Made by a program: the position numbers and the translations under genes
Notes under the pieces: generated by a model
Told to the model about the DNA's origin: nothing
The model's database searches: none
What the model saw: the letters and a program-made list of their open reading frames with translations, nothing else
Shown: positions 17,724 through 27,360 of the stretch, one piece after another
Numbering within the stretch: position 1 is the stretch's first letter
Layout: each line of letters starts with the position of its first letter
Source of the DNA: Psychrobium sp. MM17-31
GTDB lineage: Bacteria > Pseudomonadota > Gammaproteobacteria > Enterobacterales > Psychrobiaceae
Direction of reading: 5' to 3'
DNA length: 64,000 nt
NCBI RefSeq assembly: GCF_022347785.1
Contig: NZ_JAKRGA010000002.1
Location: forward strand, 496,001 to 560,000

Positions 17724-18506
17724 GTGAAGACTAGTATTTTATCGCTAGACGATACAAATTATGAAGTGCTCTGCGATGAGTACCGCGGCACTGAAATAAA
17801 ATCTCTAAATGATATTCTCGACAAACTAGCTGAGTTTGAGAGTAAATATCCCAATCATGTCGCGTTAACAACACTAGATGATTTAGGTCAAGCAGAATAC
17901 ACGTCTATGCATGCAATAATGTCTCATGACTTAGATGATATTGAAGGCCATGATTTATCAACGGTTGACTCCTCTGCCTTTGAAGATGGGGAACACATTG
18001 GTTATCTATCTACAAAATCAGAATTTTTTATACAAAAGAGCAATTTTATTGCAAAAGCTAAATCCGTCACTTTCTCAAATGTTTGTCGTGAAAGTCTGAC
18101 TTTAGATAACAAAGAGCTCAGTGTTATTGAGAAAATACACGCAAATCCACTCGACTATATTGACCGTGAAGTTGTAATAAAAATAGTTCCTGTTGAATAT
18201 CCTGCTTCGGCCATTTGCGCATTTCCGAATGGGTATTTTGCATGTGATCTCAGTCCATTTGATAATTACGCACTTGCGAAGCATCTAGAGAAAAATTATG
18301 GATATAAACTATTTGGAATAGGTGCATCACTCGTTGGCTTTCAGCGTAAAGAGCCGTTAAACGCCACGCAAGCCTTACAGCTTTCAAAAGACATCGCCAA
18401 ACTTTATAACAGAGATAACGATATTGCGGTTGTTAATTCCTTTTCGAAATTAACGCAAGAATTCAGCTACTTGTTCTTAAAATATGTTGAGTATCTTGAA
18501 TATTAA
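17724..18506 (+). CDS. Hypothetical protein
   Basis: 260 aa, acidic, soluble, no signal peptide. The C-terminal half (GYKLFGIGASLVGFQR; ALQLSKDIAKLYN) looks like a compact alpha/beta domain, but I cannot assign it to a family. The start is GTG with GGAA eight bases upstream. It is the last of the seven plus-strand genes in this stretch and is followed by a strong terminator shared with the convergent PepSY gene. Confidence 0.55.
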   Translation: MKTSILSLDDTNYEVLCDEYRGTEIKSLNDILDKLAEFESKYPNHVALTTLDDLGQAEYTSMHAIMSHDLDDIEGHDLSTVDSSAFEDGEHIGYLSTKSEFFIQKSNFIAKAKSVTFSNVCRESLTLDNKELSVIEKIHANPLDYIDREVVIKIVPVEYPASAICAFPNGYFACDLSPFDNYALAKHLEKNYGYKLFGIGASLVGFQRKEPLNATQALQLSKDIAKLYNRDNDIAVVNSFSKLTQEFSYLFLKYVEYLEY

Positions 18507-18570
18507 ATAGCTTTTAAATATTTCGGTCAATGGCTTCTAACTAACACTAATCAGTCGATAGTACGCAAAT

Positions 18571-18607
18571 AAAGCCCGCATCACTTAATCAGTCAATGCG
18601 GGCTTTT
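18571..18607. terminator. Bidirectional rho-independent terminator
   Basis: AAAGCCCGCAT-N14-ATGCGGGCTTT with TTTTT after it on the plus strand and AAA/TTT-rich flank on the other. It lies between convergent genes ending at 18506 and 18637. Confidence 0.85.
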
Positions 18608-18636
18608 TTAATCATCAATAATACGCTAACAGCGCC

Positions 18637-19746
18637 CTATTTCTTGCGATTTTTCCAACGACGCCACGATAGCATTACGCCAGTGTAAACCAACAAACAC
18701 GCCATGAATGAAGCGACACCAGCGATGGTTTGACCGACAATACCGTAGTACTCACCAGTGTGAGCGAAGCGTACCCAGTTGCGGATTTTGCGATAGGTTG
18801 AGTAATCGTCGAAACCAGACGTATCGGCGATTACACCTGTTAGGTTATCAACGGCTACCGAGAAACGTTTCTTCGGCTCGCCGCCATTACCATTATCGAC
18901 ACTGAAGATGCTAACGTTTTGTGGCTCAGCTGCTACCGAGAAGCGGATAGTTTGCCACTCTGGATAAGTATCTTTGAGCATACTTAGTTGAGAATCTAAG
19001 CTTACAAGTTGCGTCGATTGCTCTGGTGCTAATGCCACAGGTTTAGCGAGCTCTTTAACAGGCTGTGTTGAAACGATTTGTTTAAGACCGTCGCCTGGCC
19101 ATTTGAACGAGAAAAACAGCGCTGTTGCTGCAAGCACTACTAACACTGGCGTTAAATAAATACCAAATACATTGTGCCATTGATAATCACGCGCTTTAGT
19201 GCTGGTGTAGTTGCCCGGCAGCGTTAACTGCTTTTTAAAGGCACGGCGGTTAAAGCGTTTTGGTAGCCACAGGTAAATACCTGTTAGCGCGAGTAACACA
19301 AAAATAGCGTTAGATACGCCATTGACCCAGCGACCATTGGTGCTGAATTTGCCATCAAGCGTTAACCAGCGGTGGAAGGCGCGAACTTTACGCCAAAACA
19401 GCGTTGATTCCTTACCCGGCTCTACCAATTTTTCACCTGTGACAGGATGAAGATATGCTAATGTTTTACGGCCATCACGCAGCATAATCGGCGCGTTATG
19501 CTCATTGCTTAAAATGATCGATAAGCTGCGCTCGACTGGATAGGCGCTGGCAATGTCTTTGACTTGCGCCATCGATAGATGCTTTGCATCGGCGGCAACT
19601 ACTGGATAGTCGGCGCGTTTGCCTGCGTTAATCATTTGACGTTCGTAGGTTAGTAGACCGCCAGTAATAGACATCAAGAAGATGAAAATCGCGGCACTAC
19701 ACCCAATGATAAGGTGAAACCAAAATAGTATTTTTCTAATGCTCAT
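18637..19746 (-). CDS. PepSY-associated TM protein, siderophore-reductase-like (PiuB family)
   Basis: 369 aa from the ATG at 19746 with an AAGAG ribosome site; an upstream in-frame start at 19806 falls inside the preceding terminator and is rejected. Four membrane segments flank large periplasmic loops, with the conserved FHLIIGC at the first helix, FHRWL and ALTGIYLWLPKR in the middle and FAHTGEYYG...GVMLSWRRWK at the end. Conserved His residues in helices could hold haem. Such proteins are often encoded beside TonB siderophore receptors and are proposed to reduce ferric siderophores at the inner membrane. Here the receptor is the gene just upstream. Confidence 0.85.
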   Translation of the reverse strand: MSIRKILFWFHLIIGCSAAIFIFLMSITGGLLTYERQMINAGKRADYPVVAADAKHLSMAQVKDIASAYPVERSLSIILSNEHNAPIMLRDGRKTLAYLHPVTGEKLVEPGKESTLFWRKVRAFHRWLTLDGKFSTNGRWVNGVSNAIFVLLALTGIYLWLPKRFNRRAFKKQLTLPGNYTSTKARDYQWHNVFGIYLTPVLVVLAATALFFSFKWPGDGLKQIVSTQPVKELAKPVALAPEQSTQLVSLDSQLSMLKDTYPEWQTIRFSVAAEPQNVSIFSVDNGNGGEPKKRFSVAVDNLTGVIADTSGFDDYSTYRKIRNWVRFAHTGEYYGIVGQTIAGVASFMACLLVYTGVMLSWRRWKNRKK

Positions 19747-19803
19747 GCTATTGCTCTTTTTATTGCTTATTTTGTTACTTAAATTTTTAAGGCTGTAGAA
19801 ACC

Positions 19804-19835
19804 CAAAAAACCAGCACCCCGTAGAGTGCTGGTTT
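19804..19835 (-). terminator. Rho-independent terminator after the siderophore receptor
   Basis: AAACCAGCAC-N8-GTGCTGGTTT, with a T6 run on the minus strand. Placed between receptor and PepSY gene, it may only attenuate transcription into the latter. Confidence 0.8.
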
Positions 19836-19878
19836 AACATTCAGCTAACTATCTAATTCTTATATTGTTTTTATTGAA

Positions 19879-21981
19879 TTAGAAAGATGTTTTAACTTCC
19901 AAACGCGCCATAGTGCCGTTGCCAACAGTCACGTTGTTTAAACCACCGCCTGCAACATAATCGGTGTCGAATAGATTTTCAATATTTAATCTAAAATCAA
20001 CAGCTTGGCCAGAGAACTCAGTGCTGTAAGTCGCACCTAAGTTAACACGTGCGTAACCGTCTTTCTCAACAGTGTTTGCACTATCGGCAAAACGTTTACC
20101 TTGATAGAACACACCAGCGTTGAAAGCGATTGCTTCATTTAGTTCGTAACGAGACCAAACCGCTGCCGACCATTTTGGTGCATCAACAGGCGTTTTGCCT
20201 TGGTATTTAGCATCGCGCTCGTACTTAGCGTTTAGGTACATCGTTGATGCCATTAGGAATAAACGATCAGTTACCGCACCTTGTGCCGATAACTCAAAAC
20301 CTTTGTGACGCTGTAAACCAGATTGCGTAGTGATTGAGTCAAAGTTAGGGTTGTCTAACACTGGCGTAGAAATTAGCGTACCGCTCTTTTCGATATCGAA
20401 AATTGCAGTTTCTACTAATAGACGTTCAGAAACCTGCCATTTACCACCGATTTCAACTTGCTTAGACTCAACTGCATCTAATGCCATGCCGTGGTTAAGA
20501 TCGGTTTCGTTGTTTAGTGTTTCGCTACGTTGTGGCTCAAAACCTTCTGAGTAGTTCACGTAAACAGTCATGTCGTCTTGTGGGTGGTATAGCACGCCAA
20601 ACTTAGGTACGAATGAATCGCTGTCAGCACCTTCGCGGTTTTGCTGGTCGAAACGACCACCAAATGCTACTTGCCACTCGTCGTTAAAGGTTACTAAGTC
20701 TTGGAAGTAGAAACCGTAGTAGTCATATTCACTGGTGTATAGCGTGTCATCTGTCTTGTAGCTAACATCAGGGCGTGCTGGCTCAGTTTGGCCTGGCGTG
20801 TGCTTGATGCTGCTTGATTTAGTACGTAATTGACCGTAGTAGTAATCTAACTTGTTAGCACCGAATAATACGTTGTGCTCAGTGCTGCCTAGCTTGAATT
20901 GCCCCGTTAAATCAACGAATGCTGTTTTGAACTGCCAGTCGTCGAAACGATCGTATGGGCTAGAGCTGTACTCTTGACCAGCAACGTAATCACTTGGCTT
21001 TTTAGGCGCAGATTCAAAGCGTTGACGCTCGAATGTTTGCTCGTTGTAGCCAACTTTTACTGTCCATGCATCGTTGATGTAGTAAGTTGCTTTAGCGCCA
21101 ACGTTGTTTACTGTGATGTCAGTAAATGCCCAAGAGAAATCGTAAATTTTGTTCTTATCGCCAATTACTTCACCATCTGCATCTAACCAAGCACCAGTGT
21201 CTAGGCCTGCTTTGTCGTTAGTGCGATCGTAGTAAACGTTAAAGATTAAATCTTCGGTCGCTGCGTAATCGAAAGATACCGAACCTAGGAAACGGTCACG
21301 CTCGCGCTCTTCACCATTTTGGTATTCGCGATCGTACTTAACGTCTTGTTTTACTAACACACTGCGGAAAGTTAAATCATCAACGATTTGACCACCAAAG
21401 TCGCCCATGAAACGCGTAGAGCCGTTTTGATCAGTATCGAAGCTTAAGTCAATTAAACGCTTTGACGTTGGCTTTTTAGTAACCATGTTTACTAAGCCGC
21501 CCGGCGCAGACTGTCCGTACAGGATGCTTGATGGGCCTTTGATTACTTCTACGCGCTCAAGTGTTTCAATTGGCTGTTGGTAATGAGACCAGTGTTGGTG
21601 ACCGTCGCGCAGGTAGCCGTTAGACGAGCTTAGCGTGAAACCACGTGAGCTAAATACTTCACGGTTACGCTGCTTAGAACCCGGTGACAAACTCGCGTCG
21701 TTGTTAAGTACTTCACCAAGCGTTGTCGCAAGTTGCTCATCGATGATCGTCTCTGGAATAACAGTAACCGCTTGTGGCGTTTCCATGAGCGAGGTATTTG
21801 AGCGCATTGCGCCTGATGCATTGTCTACTTTGTAGTTATTGAAGTAAGTACCTTTTACTTGAATAACTTCCATATCAGATTTTTTCTTTTCAGGCGCCTT
21901 GTCAGCGGCCATTGCAGACAATGGTAAAAGCGCAGCAGAAACTGCTAGAGAGAGGTAACTAAGTTTCATAAGACCAGCCAT
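19879..21981 (-). CDS. TonB-dependent siderophore receptor
   Basis: 700 aa with signal peptide (cleavage after AMAA). The plug domain has QAVTVIPETIIDEQ, GFTLSSSNGYLRDG, ERVEVIKGPSSILYGQSAPGG and LVNMVTKKP, as in FhuA/FpvA-type receptors. The barrel closes with the terminal Phe (MARLEVKTSF). It brings a ferric siderophore across the outer membrane with TonB energy. The specific siderophore cannot be told. A Fur-like box lies about 55-75 bp upstream, so iron repression is expected. The PepSY protein downstream likely handles reduction or release of iron. Confidence 0.9.
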   Translation of the reverse strand: MAGLMKLSYLSLAVSAALLPLSAMAADKAPEKKKSDMEVIQVKGTYFNNYKVDNASGAMRSNTSLMETPQAVTVIPETIIDEQLATTLGEVLNNDASLSPGSKQRNREVFSSRGFTLSSSNGYLRDGHQHWSHYQQPIETLERVEVIKGPSSILYGQSAPGGLVNMVTKKPTSKRLIDLSFDTDQNGSTRFMGDFGGQIVDDLTFRSVLVKQDVKYDREYQNGEERERDRFLGSVSFDYAATEDLIFNVYYDRTNDKAGLDTGAWLDADGEVIGDKNKIYDFSWAFTDITVNNVGAKATYYINDAWTVKVGYNEQTFERQRFESAPKKPSDYVAGQEYSSSPYDRFDDWQFKTAFVDLTGQFKLGSTEHNVLFGANKLDYYYGQLRTKSSSIKHTPGQTEPARPDVSYKTDDTLYTSEYDYYGFYFQDLVTFNDEWQVAFGGRFDQQNREGADSDSFVPKFGVLYHPQDDMTVYVNYSEGFEPQRSETLNNETDLNHGMALDAVESKQVEIGGKWQVSERLLVETAIFDIEKSGTLISTPVLDNPNFDSITTQSGLQRHKGFELSAQGAVTDRLFLMASTMYLNAKYERDAKYQGKTPVDAPKWSAAVWSRYELNEAIAFNAGVFYQGKRFADSANTVEKDGYARVNLGATYSTEFSGQAVDFRLNIENLFDTDYVAGGGLNNVTVGNGTMARLEVKTSF

Positions 21982-22034
21982 GATTTAATTAAGAGAGATT
22001 AAATTTGGGCGGCATTTTACGTTTCTTTACAATT

Positions 22035-22053
22035 AATGCAAACCATTCTCATT
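22035..22053 (-). promoter_or_regulatory. Candidate Fur box upstream of siderophore receptor
   Basis: Read on the minus strand, AATGAGAATGGTTTGCATT. One half (TGAGAAT) matches the 7-1-7 Fur consensus well, the other only partly. The position upstream of an iron receptor supports the call. Confidence 0.6.
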
Positions 22054-22107
22054 AACAACCTTATTACAATTGGTGATATCCTTTAATATTTCGACTATTT
22101 AAGAATA

Positions 22108-22137
22108 TAAAAAAAGCGACCTATTGGCCGCTTTTTC
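22108..22137 (-). terminator. Rho-independent terminator of the tetR-adaptor-RND operon
   Basis: AAAAAGCG-ACC-TATT-GGC-CGCTTTTT with a T7 tail on the minus strand, 41 bp after the RND stop codon. Confidence 0.85.
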
Positions 22138-22177
22138 ACGAAAAATCAATGTCATTTCAAGACATTTAGCACCTTTA

Positions 22178-25100
22178 TTACTTTGCTATGCCAGTAACAA
22201 CAGTTGCATCAACTTTTTTGTCATTGAACGTCTGACTGCTGTTATTTTGAGCAACAGATTGATAGCGACGACTACCACCGAGCTTGTCACCAATGATCAA
22301 GAGACATGGTGTTAAGAACAAGGTTAGTAGAGTGGCGAAGCTTAAACCACCTGCAATAGCACTCGATAATTGTGTCCACCATTGAGTCGATGGCGCGCCA
22401 AAACTAATGCTACGGCCGATTAAATCGATATTCATCGCCAGCACCATCGGCATTAAACCAAGAACAGTTGTTACTGCCGTTAGTAATACCGGACGCAAAC
22501 GCAAGCTACCAGTAATCAATGCCGCATCATATGGTTTATGACCCTTTTGGCGCAGATCATTGTAACAGTCAATCAAGACGATATTGTTGTTAACCACGAT
22601 GCCCGCTAGCGCGATAATACCTACGCCCACCATTACGATACCGAAGGTTTGTCCCGTCACTAGTAAGCCTAATAAAACACCTGCCGTTGAAAAGACAATC
22701 GCCGACAATACCAAGGCCGTTTGGTAGAAGCTGTTAAATTGGGTCACCAAAATAAGCGCCATTAAGAAAATCGCAATGGCAAAAGCGGTCGCTAAGAAAG
22801 CGCCTGTTTCTTCTTGCTGCTCTTGCTCACCTTTAAACTTAAAACGAATATCTAACGGGAACTGCTCAGCTTTTAGTTTTTCGCCCATTTCAACCACTAA
22901 GTCGTTTAACAAGAAGCCCGGCGCAGGCTCTGCTTGAATAGTTACAACACGGCGACTATCAACGCGGTTAACCGTACTAGTCTTATTCGCTGGCTCAAGC
23001 GTCACGAAGTTAGACAGTGGCACTAAGCCTTGTACTGTATTGATCTTAAGCTGTAACAGCTGATCCAAGCTGCGCTGCTCTCGTGGAAAGCGAATGCGAA
23101 TATCAACTTCATCATCTGACGAATCAGGACGGAATTCAGCGGCTTTAATGCCGTTGGTCACCATTTGAACCGCGTTACCAATGACACTGATATTAGCGCC
23201 ATAACGACCCGCTTCTTGACGATCTACTTTTAAACGCCACTCGATACCCGGTAATGGACGGTTATCTTCAACGGCTTCAAAGCCCCCCATGTCATCCATC
23301 ATGTTGCGAATTTTCGCTACCGTGGCATAAATGTTTTTGTTGTCCAAACCACTAACGAGGAGCTTGAATGGTTTACCTTGAACAGGACCATCATCGGCTT
23401 TCTTGAATTCAAGCTGCACACCGGCGATATCCTTGGTGACTTCACGCATATTCTGCAAAATTTCTTGGGCAGGACGACGCTGCTCCCAGTCAACAAACTG
23501 AAATTGAATGGTTGCGATAACATCTTCCGTCTTTTCGCCATCAACTTTGCTAAAGCTGCGACCGTACACAGATTTTAACTCTTTAAAGTCTAATAAGCGG
23601 CGCTCAACTTGGAACAATAAAGCATCTTTTTCGGCGATAGATAAATCGCCGCGAGCGTGAATATCTACCAATGCTGATTCAGGCTCAGTTTCCGGGAAGA
23701 ATTCAACACCGTGCCCCAGTTGGAAATAGGCTAAATAAGTGCCCGCAATCAACAACAATGCAGCGCCAAGCGTTTTGCCTGGGTGACGCAGTAGTGTCGC
23801 CAAGATTGAACGATAGCGCTTATTAAATTCAGTATCAGGCAGTTCATCTTCATCAGCTACTGATTGCACGCCCTTGCTGCGACTGATTACGCCACCAAGC
23901 ACCGGCATAAATACCAACGCCATTAGCAGTGAAGCCGTTAGACAGAACAATACGGTAATTGGCAGATACTTCATAAACTGACCAACAACGCCCGGCCAGA
24001 ATACTAGCGGCATGAATACGACCAGTGTGGTTAGCGTTGCTGCTATTACAGGCCACGCCATGCGACGCGCCGCGTAAGCGAACGACTCTTTCGGTGCTAT
24101 GCCCTGCTTCATACGACGGTCGGCAAGCTCGATAACAACAATAGCGCCATCTACCAGCATACCTACCACGAGAATTAGACTGAATAACACAACGATGTTA
24201 AGCGTGTAACCAATCATATTCAGTACTAAGATACCCGCAAGGAATGAACCCGGAATAGCCAAACCAACTAATAACGATGAACGCAGACCCATAGCGCCAA
24301 GGATAATAATCATTACCAGAACTATGCCTGTCATTACGTTGTTAAGCAGATCATCAAGCATGGTTTTAACCTGCGTCGACTGATCCATGATGTAGCTGTG
24401 TTTTAAGCCTTGTGGCCACAGTTTTTGATGCTCGTTAACCAGTGCCTGAACTTCTTCGATGGTTTGAATGATGTTGGCACCAACTTTCTTTTTGACCTCT
24501 AATACCATCGCTGGCTTACCACCAACGCGGGCAAAGCCTTCAGGATCCTTAAAGGTTGAACGCACGCTCGCGATGTCTTGGAAAGTCACCACCTGATCGC
24601 CAACCACTTTAACTGGCATGTTCAGCATGTCTTCAACGTTGTCGATAACGCCCGGTACTTTTAGCACCTGTCGACCGTTGTCAGTATCAATCGCACCAGC
24701 TGCAACAAGGCGGTTGTTAAAATCGATAGTACGCAATAATTCGTAGTAATCGATGTTGTAGCTTTCAAGCGCTTGTGGATCGACAATCACTTCCATTAGC
24801 TCTTCGCGATCGCCACCAATATCAACTTCTAGTACGCCAGAAAGTCCTTCGATATTGTCTTTTAAATCGCGAGCAATACGACGCACCACCCGCTCAGGAA
24901 CATCACCTGATAGCGCTAAACTCAATACAGGAAATAACGCGACATTTACTTCGTGAATTTGCGGTTCGTCAGTGTCAGCAGGCAATTTACTTTTCGCAGC
25001 ATCGACTTTTTCACGCACATCAAGCAGTGCTTTATCGGCGTCAAAACCCGCGTCAAATTCAAGCGTTACCGAGGCATGACCTTCACCAGAAACGGCGCGC

Positions 25101-25345
25101 ATTTCTTTGATGCCTTCGATAGATTTCAGCTCTTTCTCCATCGGACGCACTAGTAAGCGCTCACCATCTTCTGGAGAAATGCCATCATAGGTCATCGACA
25201 CATAGATAATAGGAATGGCAACGTCAGGCTGCGATTCCTTGGGAATAGAATTAAATGCCACCAAACCACTGATGAACAAGAACACCAAGATCATCATGGT
25301 GGTCCTTGCGCGGTCAACGGCGGCATTGATTAGTGCATTAATCAT
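22178..25345 (-). CDS. RND efflux pump permease (HAE1-like)
   Basis: 1055 aa. TM1 (TMMILVFLFISGLVAFNSIP), ESQPDVAIPIIYV and GISPEDGERLLVRPMEKEL are typical of RND pumps. The TM4 motif is LILVVGMLVDGAIVVIE: one proton-relay Asp is kept and the second position is Gly, as in a subgroup of these pumps. The ATG has AGGAAGG upstream and lies 10 bp after the adaptor gene. Part of a tetR-adaptor-permease operon with no outer-membrane channel gene. Substrate unknown. Confidence 0.9.
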   Translation of the reverse strand: MINALINAAVDRARTTMMILVFLFISGLVAFNSIPKESQPDVAIPIIYVSMTYDGISPEDGERLLVRPMEKELKSIEGIKEMRAVSGEGHASVTLEFDAGFDADKALLDVREKVDAAKSKLPADTDEPQIHEVNVALFPVLSLALSGDVPERVVRRIARDLKDNIEGLSGVLEVDIGGDREELMEVIVDPQALESYNIDYYELLRTIDFNNRLVAAGAIDTDNGRQVLKVPGVIDNVEDMLNMPVKVVGDQVVTFQDIASVRSTFKDPEGFARVGGKPAMVLEVKKKVGANIIQTIEEVQALVNEHQKLWPQGLKHSYIMDQSTQVKTMLDDLLNNVMTGIVLVMIIILGAMGLRSSLLVGLAIPGSFLAGILVLNMIGYTLNIVVLFSLILVVGMLVDGAIVVIELADRRMKQGIAPKESFAYAARRMAWPVIAATLTTLVVFMPLVFWPGVVGQFMKYLPITVLFCLTASLLMALVFMPVLGGVISRSKGVQSVADEDELPDTEFNKRYRSILATLLRHPGKTLGAALLLIAGTYLAYFQLGHGVEFFPETEPESALVDIHARGDLSIAEKDALLFQVERRLLDFKELKSVYGRSFSKVDGEKTEDVIATIQFQFVDWEQRRPAQEILQNMREVTKDIAGVQLEFKKADDGPVQGKPFKLLVSGLDNKNIYATVAKIRNMMDDMGGFEAVEDNRPLPGIEWRLKVDRQEAGRYGANISVIGNAVQMVTNGIKAAEFRPDSSDDEVDIRIRFPREQRSLDQLLQLKINTVQGLVPLSNFVTLEPANKTSTVNRVDSRRVVTIQAEPAPGFLLNDLVVEMGEKLKAEQFPLDIRFKFKGEQEQQEETGAFLATAFAIAIFLMALILVTQFNSFYQTALVLSAIVFSTAGVLLGLLVTGQTFGIVMVGVGIIALAGIVVNNNIVLIDCYNDLRQKGHKPYDAALITGSLRLRPVLLTAVTTVLGLMPMVLAMNIDLIGRSISFGAPSTQWWTQLSSAIAGGLSFATLLTLFLTPCLLIIGDKLGGSRRYQSVAQNNSSQTFNDKKVDATVVTGIAK

Positions 25346-25355
25346 AATAACCTTC

Positions 25356-26408
25356 CTAACCTTGGCTTACGTCGACAGTTTGGCCAGCAATCACAAAATC
25401 CTGACCTAAGGTAATTAATGAAATGTTTGATGGCAGTCCCGCCAGCCACACTTTGTCACTATCAGTGCGTACAATAGTCACCGGATAAGCGACAACCTGA
25501 TTGTTTTCATCCACCGCTTTTACCTGTAGGCGACCTTGATTATCGAGACTAATCGACGATGCACTTACCAAGTGTCCTTCGACTTCTTTAACCGGGATAT
25601 TAAGTGATGCAGTCATACCCACCAAACGGCGGTGCTCAGGGTTGTCCACCAGCACTTCGATACGGTAGCTACGGGTATTTTCATCAGCAGTTGCCGAGAT
25701 AAATGACAGAGCACCGTGAATGCTTTCACCGTTAATCAGCTGCGCTGTAACATCTTGACCTAGTACTAAACTGTCTACTTGTTGCTGTGGCACCATGGCA
25801 GTGATTTTTAGTTTCAAATCATCGACTAGTGAAATCACTTGCTGTCCGCGATCTAAGTAATCACCTAGCTCAACGTAACGACGATCGAATACACCGTCGA
25901 ATGGCGCACTAATAGTCGAGTTTTCGATGTCATAATTAATTTGCTCAAGTGAAGCTTTTGCCGCAGCTACATTTGCTTGTTGTAAGCTTAAACGACTGCC
26001 AGACTCTAGCTTGCGATCAAATAATTTTTTAGTCGCTTCTAGCTCTTTCTCTTGATACTTAAGATTAGCAATGGCTTGCTCGCGCTGCGCTAAACGCGTT
26101 TTTAAATCAACCTTAGCCAGCACATCGCCTTTTTCGACACGACTACCCAATTCAACAGGCAACTCGATAATCTTGCCGTCAACTTCGGTTTTTAAGGACA
26201 GAACGCGGTTAGGTTCAACTTGTCCTTGCACGGTAATTTTCTTTGCCACTAATTTCGCTTCAGATGGCTTAACCACCACGCTCATTAGTTTATTGGCATT
26301 ACTATCGCCGCTTTCGGCTTGCTCTGCTGGCGCTTCACTGCTACCAGATAACATCCAAACGATTAATAGACCAGTTAAGGCCGACGCCATAACAACGGAT
26401 TTATTCAT
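25356..26408 (-). CDS. RND efflux periplasmic adaptor
   Basis: 350 aa from the ATG at 26408, which has AGGAG upstream and overlaps the TetR stop by 8 bp. An N-terminal membrane anchor (VVMASALTGLLIVWMLSG) precedes a lipoyl half (LKTEVDGKIIELPVELGSRVEKGD), a short helical hairpin, the second lipoyl half (STISAPFDGVFDRRYVELGDYL) and beta-barrel domains. It pairs with the permease directly downstream. Confidence 0.87.
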   Translation of the reverse strand: MNKSVVMASALTGLLIVWMLSGSSEAPAEQAESGDSNANKLMSVVVKPSEAKLVAKKITVQGQVEPNRVLSLKTEVDGKIIELPVELGSRVEKGDVLAKVDLKTRLAQREQAIANLKYQEKELEATKKLFDRKLESGSRLSLQQANVAAAKASLEQINYDIENSTISAPFDGVFDRRYVELGDYLDRGQQVISLVDDLKLKITAMVPQQQVDSLVLGQDVTAQLINGESIHGALSFISATADENTRSYRIEVLVDNPEHRRLVGMTASLNIPVKEVEGHLVSASSISLDNQGRLQVKAVDENNQVVAYPVTIVRTDSDKVWLAGLPSNISLITLGQDFVIAGQTVDVSQG

Positions 26409-27072
26409 GTGAGTCTCCTGACAGATTAGCTGGTGTATCTGAGTAACCAAATATTCCTGTCATAGTAAAATTAATAATATTGGTAATAAATTTGTCTCGG
26501 GTTAAGGCGGGGGAGTCCTTAAAACAGCGAAATGTTTTGTTGTTGAGCATATCTAAGGCACCGAGATATGTTGCAAATGCTCCTAACAAGAGTTCATCAA
26601 TAGGTTTTTCTGGTAAAACGCCTTCTGCTACTCCCTGTGCAAAAATACCACTGAGCATTTGAAAGTATTTCATCTCAATATCATCAAAAGCTTGTTGATA
26701 TTCAGGTGGTAGACGATCATAGAACACTTCTTGATCGCAACGACGGCAGAGTTCGCTTTTTAGCGGTGATTCGATATGAGATACAAAGCTCAATTCAAAC
26801 AATTGACGCATCTGGTGCTGGCATGATTGTGAACTATCAACCATAGCCATTCGATCTAATACTTCATAAGCAAAATCACACGACAAGCGCGCCATAATGG
26901 TGTCTTTACTAACGAAGTGCTTGTAAATCGTTCCTTTACCAATATCAGTCGTTTTTGCGATATCGGCGACAGTGACATTATCTAGTCCTTTCTCTTCAAA
27001 TAAGGCAGCGGCAGCATCTAAGATTTCTTGCTCACGCAACCGAAATTCTCGCTCTTTTCTAGATTCAGGCAT
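26401..27072 (-). CDS. TetR/AcrR family repressor of the RND operon
   Basis: 223 aa. The helix-turn-helix region ADIAKTTDIGKGTIYKHFVSKD (about 36-57) carries the TetR signature; the rest is the ligand-binding helical domain with a Cys-rich stretch (ELCRRCDQE). It is the first gene of a tetR-adaptor-permease operon, with translation coupled by an 8-bp overlap to the adaptor. Four phased palindromic repeats lie just upstream (27119-27190), so it very likely represses its own operon and is released by a pump substrate. Confidence 0.9.
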   Translation of the reverse strand: MPESRKEREFRLREQEILDAAAALFEEKGLDNVTVADIAKTTDIGKGTIYKHFVSKDTIMARLSCDFAYEVLDRMAMVDSSQSCQHQMRQLFELSFVSHIESPLKSELCRRCDQEVFYDRLPPEYQQAFDDIEMKYFQMLSGIFAQGVAEGVLPEKPIDELLLGAFATYLGALDMLNNKTFRCFKDSPALTRDKFITNIINFTMTGIFGYSDTPANLSGDSHE

Positions 27073-27118
27073 GCTTTTCTCAACTTTAGCTAATATTAAG
27101 CCATTGTTTTTAAATGGG

Positions 27119-27190
27119 AACCACTAGTCACACAAGGACCAACAGTCACTTTAAGACCGCCAGTCAAAGTGTGACCATCGGTCACGAATG
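27119..27190. promoter_or_regulatory. Four tandem 18-bp operator repeats upstream of tetR
   Basis: A 12-base unit of form RACC-N3-RGTCA begins at 27119, 27137, 27155 and 27173, exactly 18 bp apart. The last copy is the perfect palindrome GTGACC-ATC-GGTCAC (27171-27185); the others have one or two mismatches. The spacers between units are not conserved, so this is a repeated binding site, not a duplicated block. Confidence 0.8.
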
Positions 27191-27360
27191 ACGAAATAGT
27201 ATCTTAAATACGGCGTTGATAAAAGAGCTGTTCTATGAAAAAAAGTGATCTCAATAGATATTTTTTAGATCAGAGTGAGAGTTTATTAATTTATTTTACA
27301 CAGAGTGTTTAATGTCCCCGTGTACGGGATACAGCAAACAATAAATTGATGGATCGACTT

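Noticed and set aside
24961-25110. Long plus-strand frames inside the RND permease gene
   Set aside because: They are shadow frames of the permease on the opposite strand, with no plausible starts or domains.
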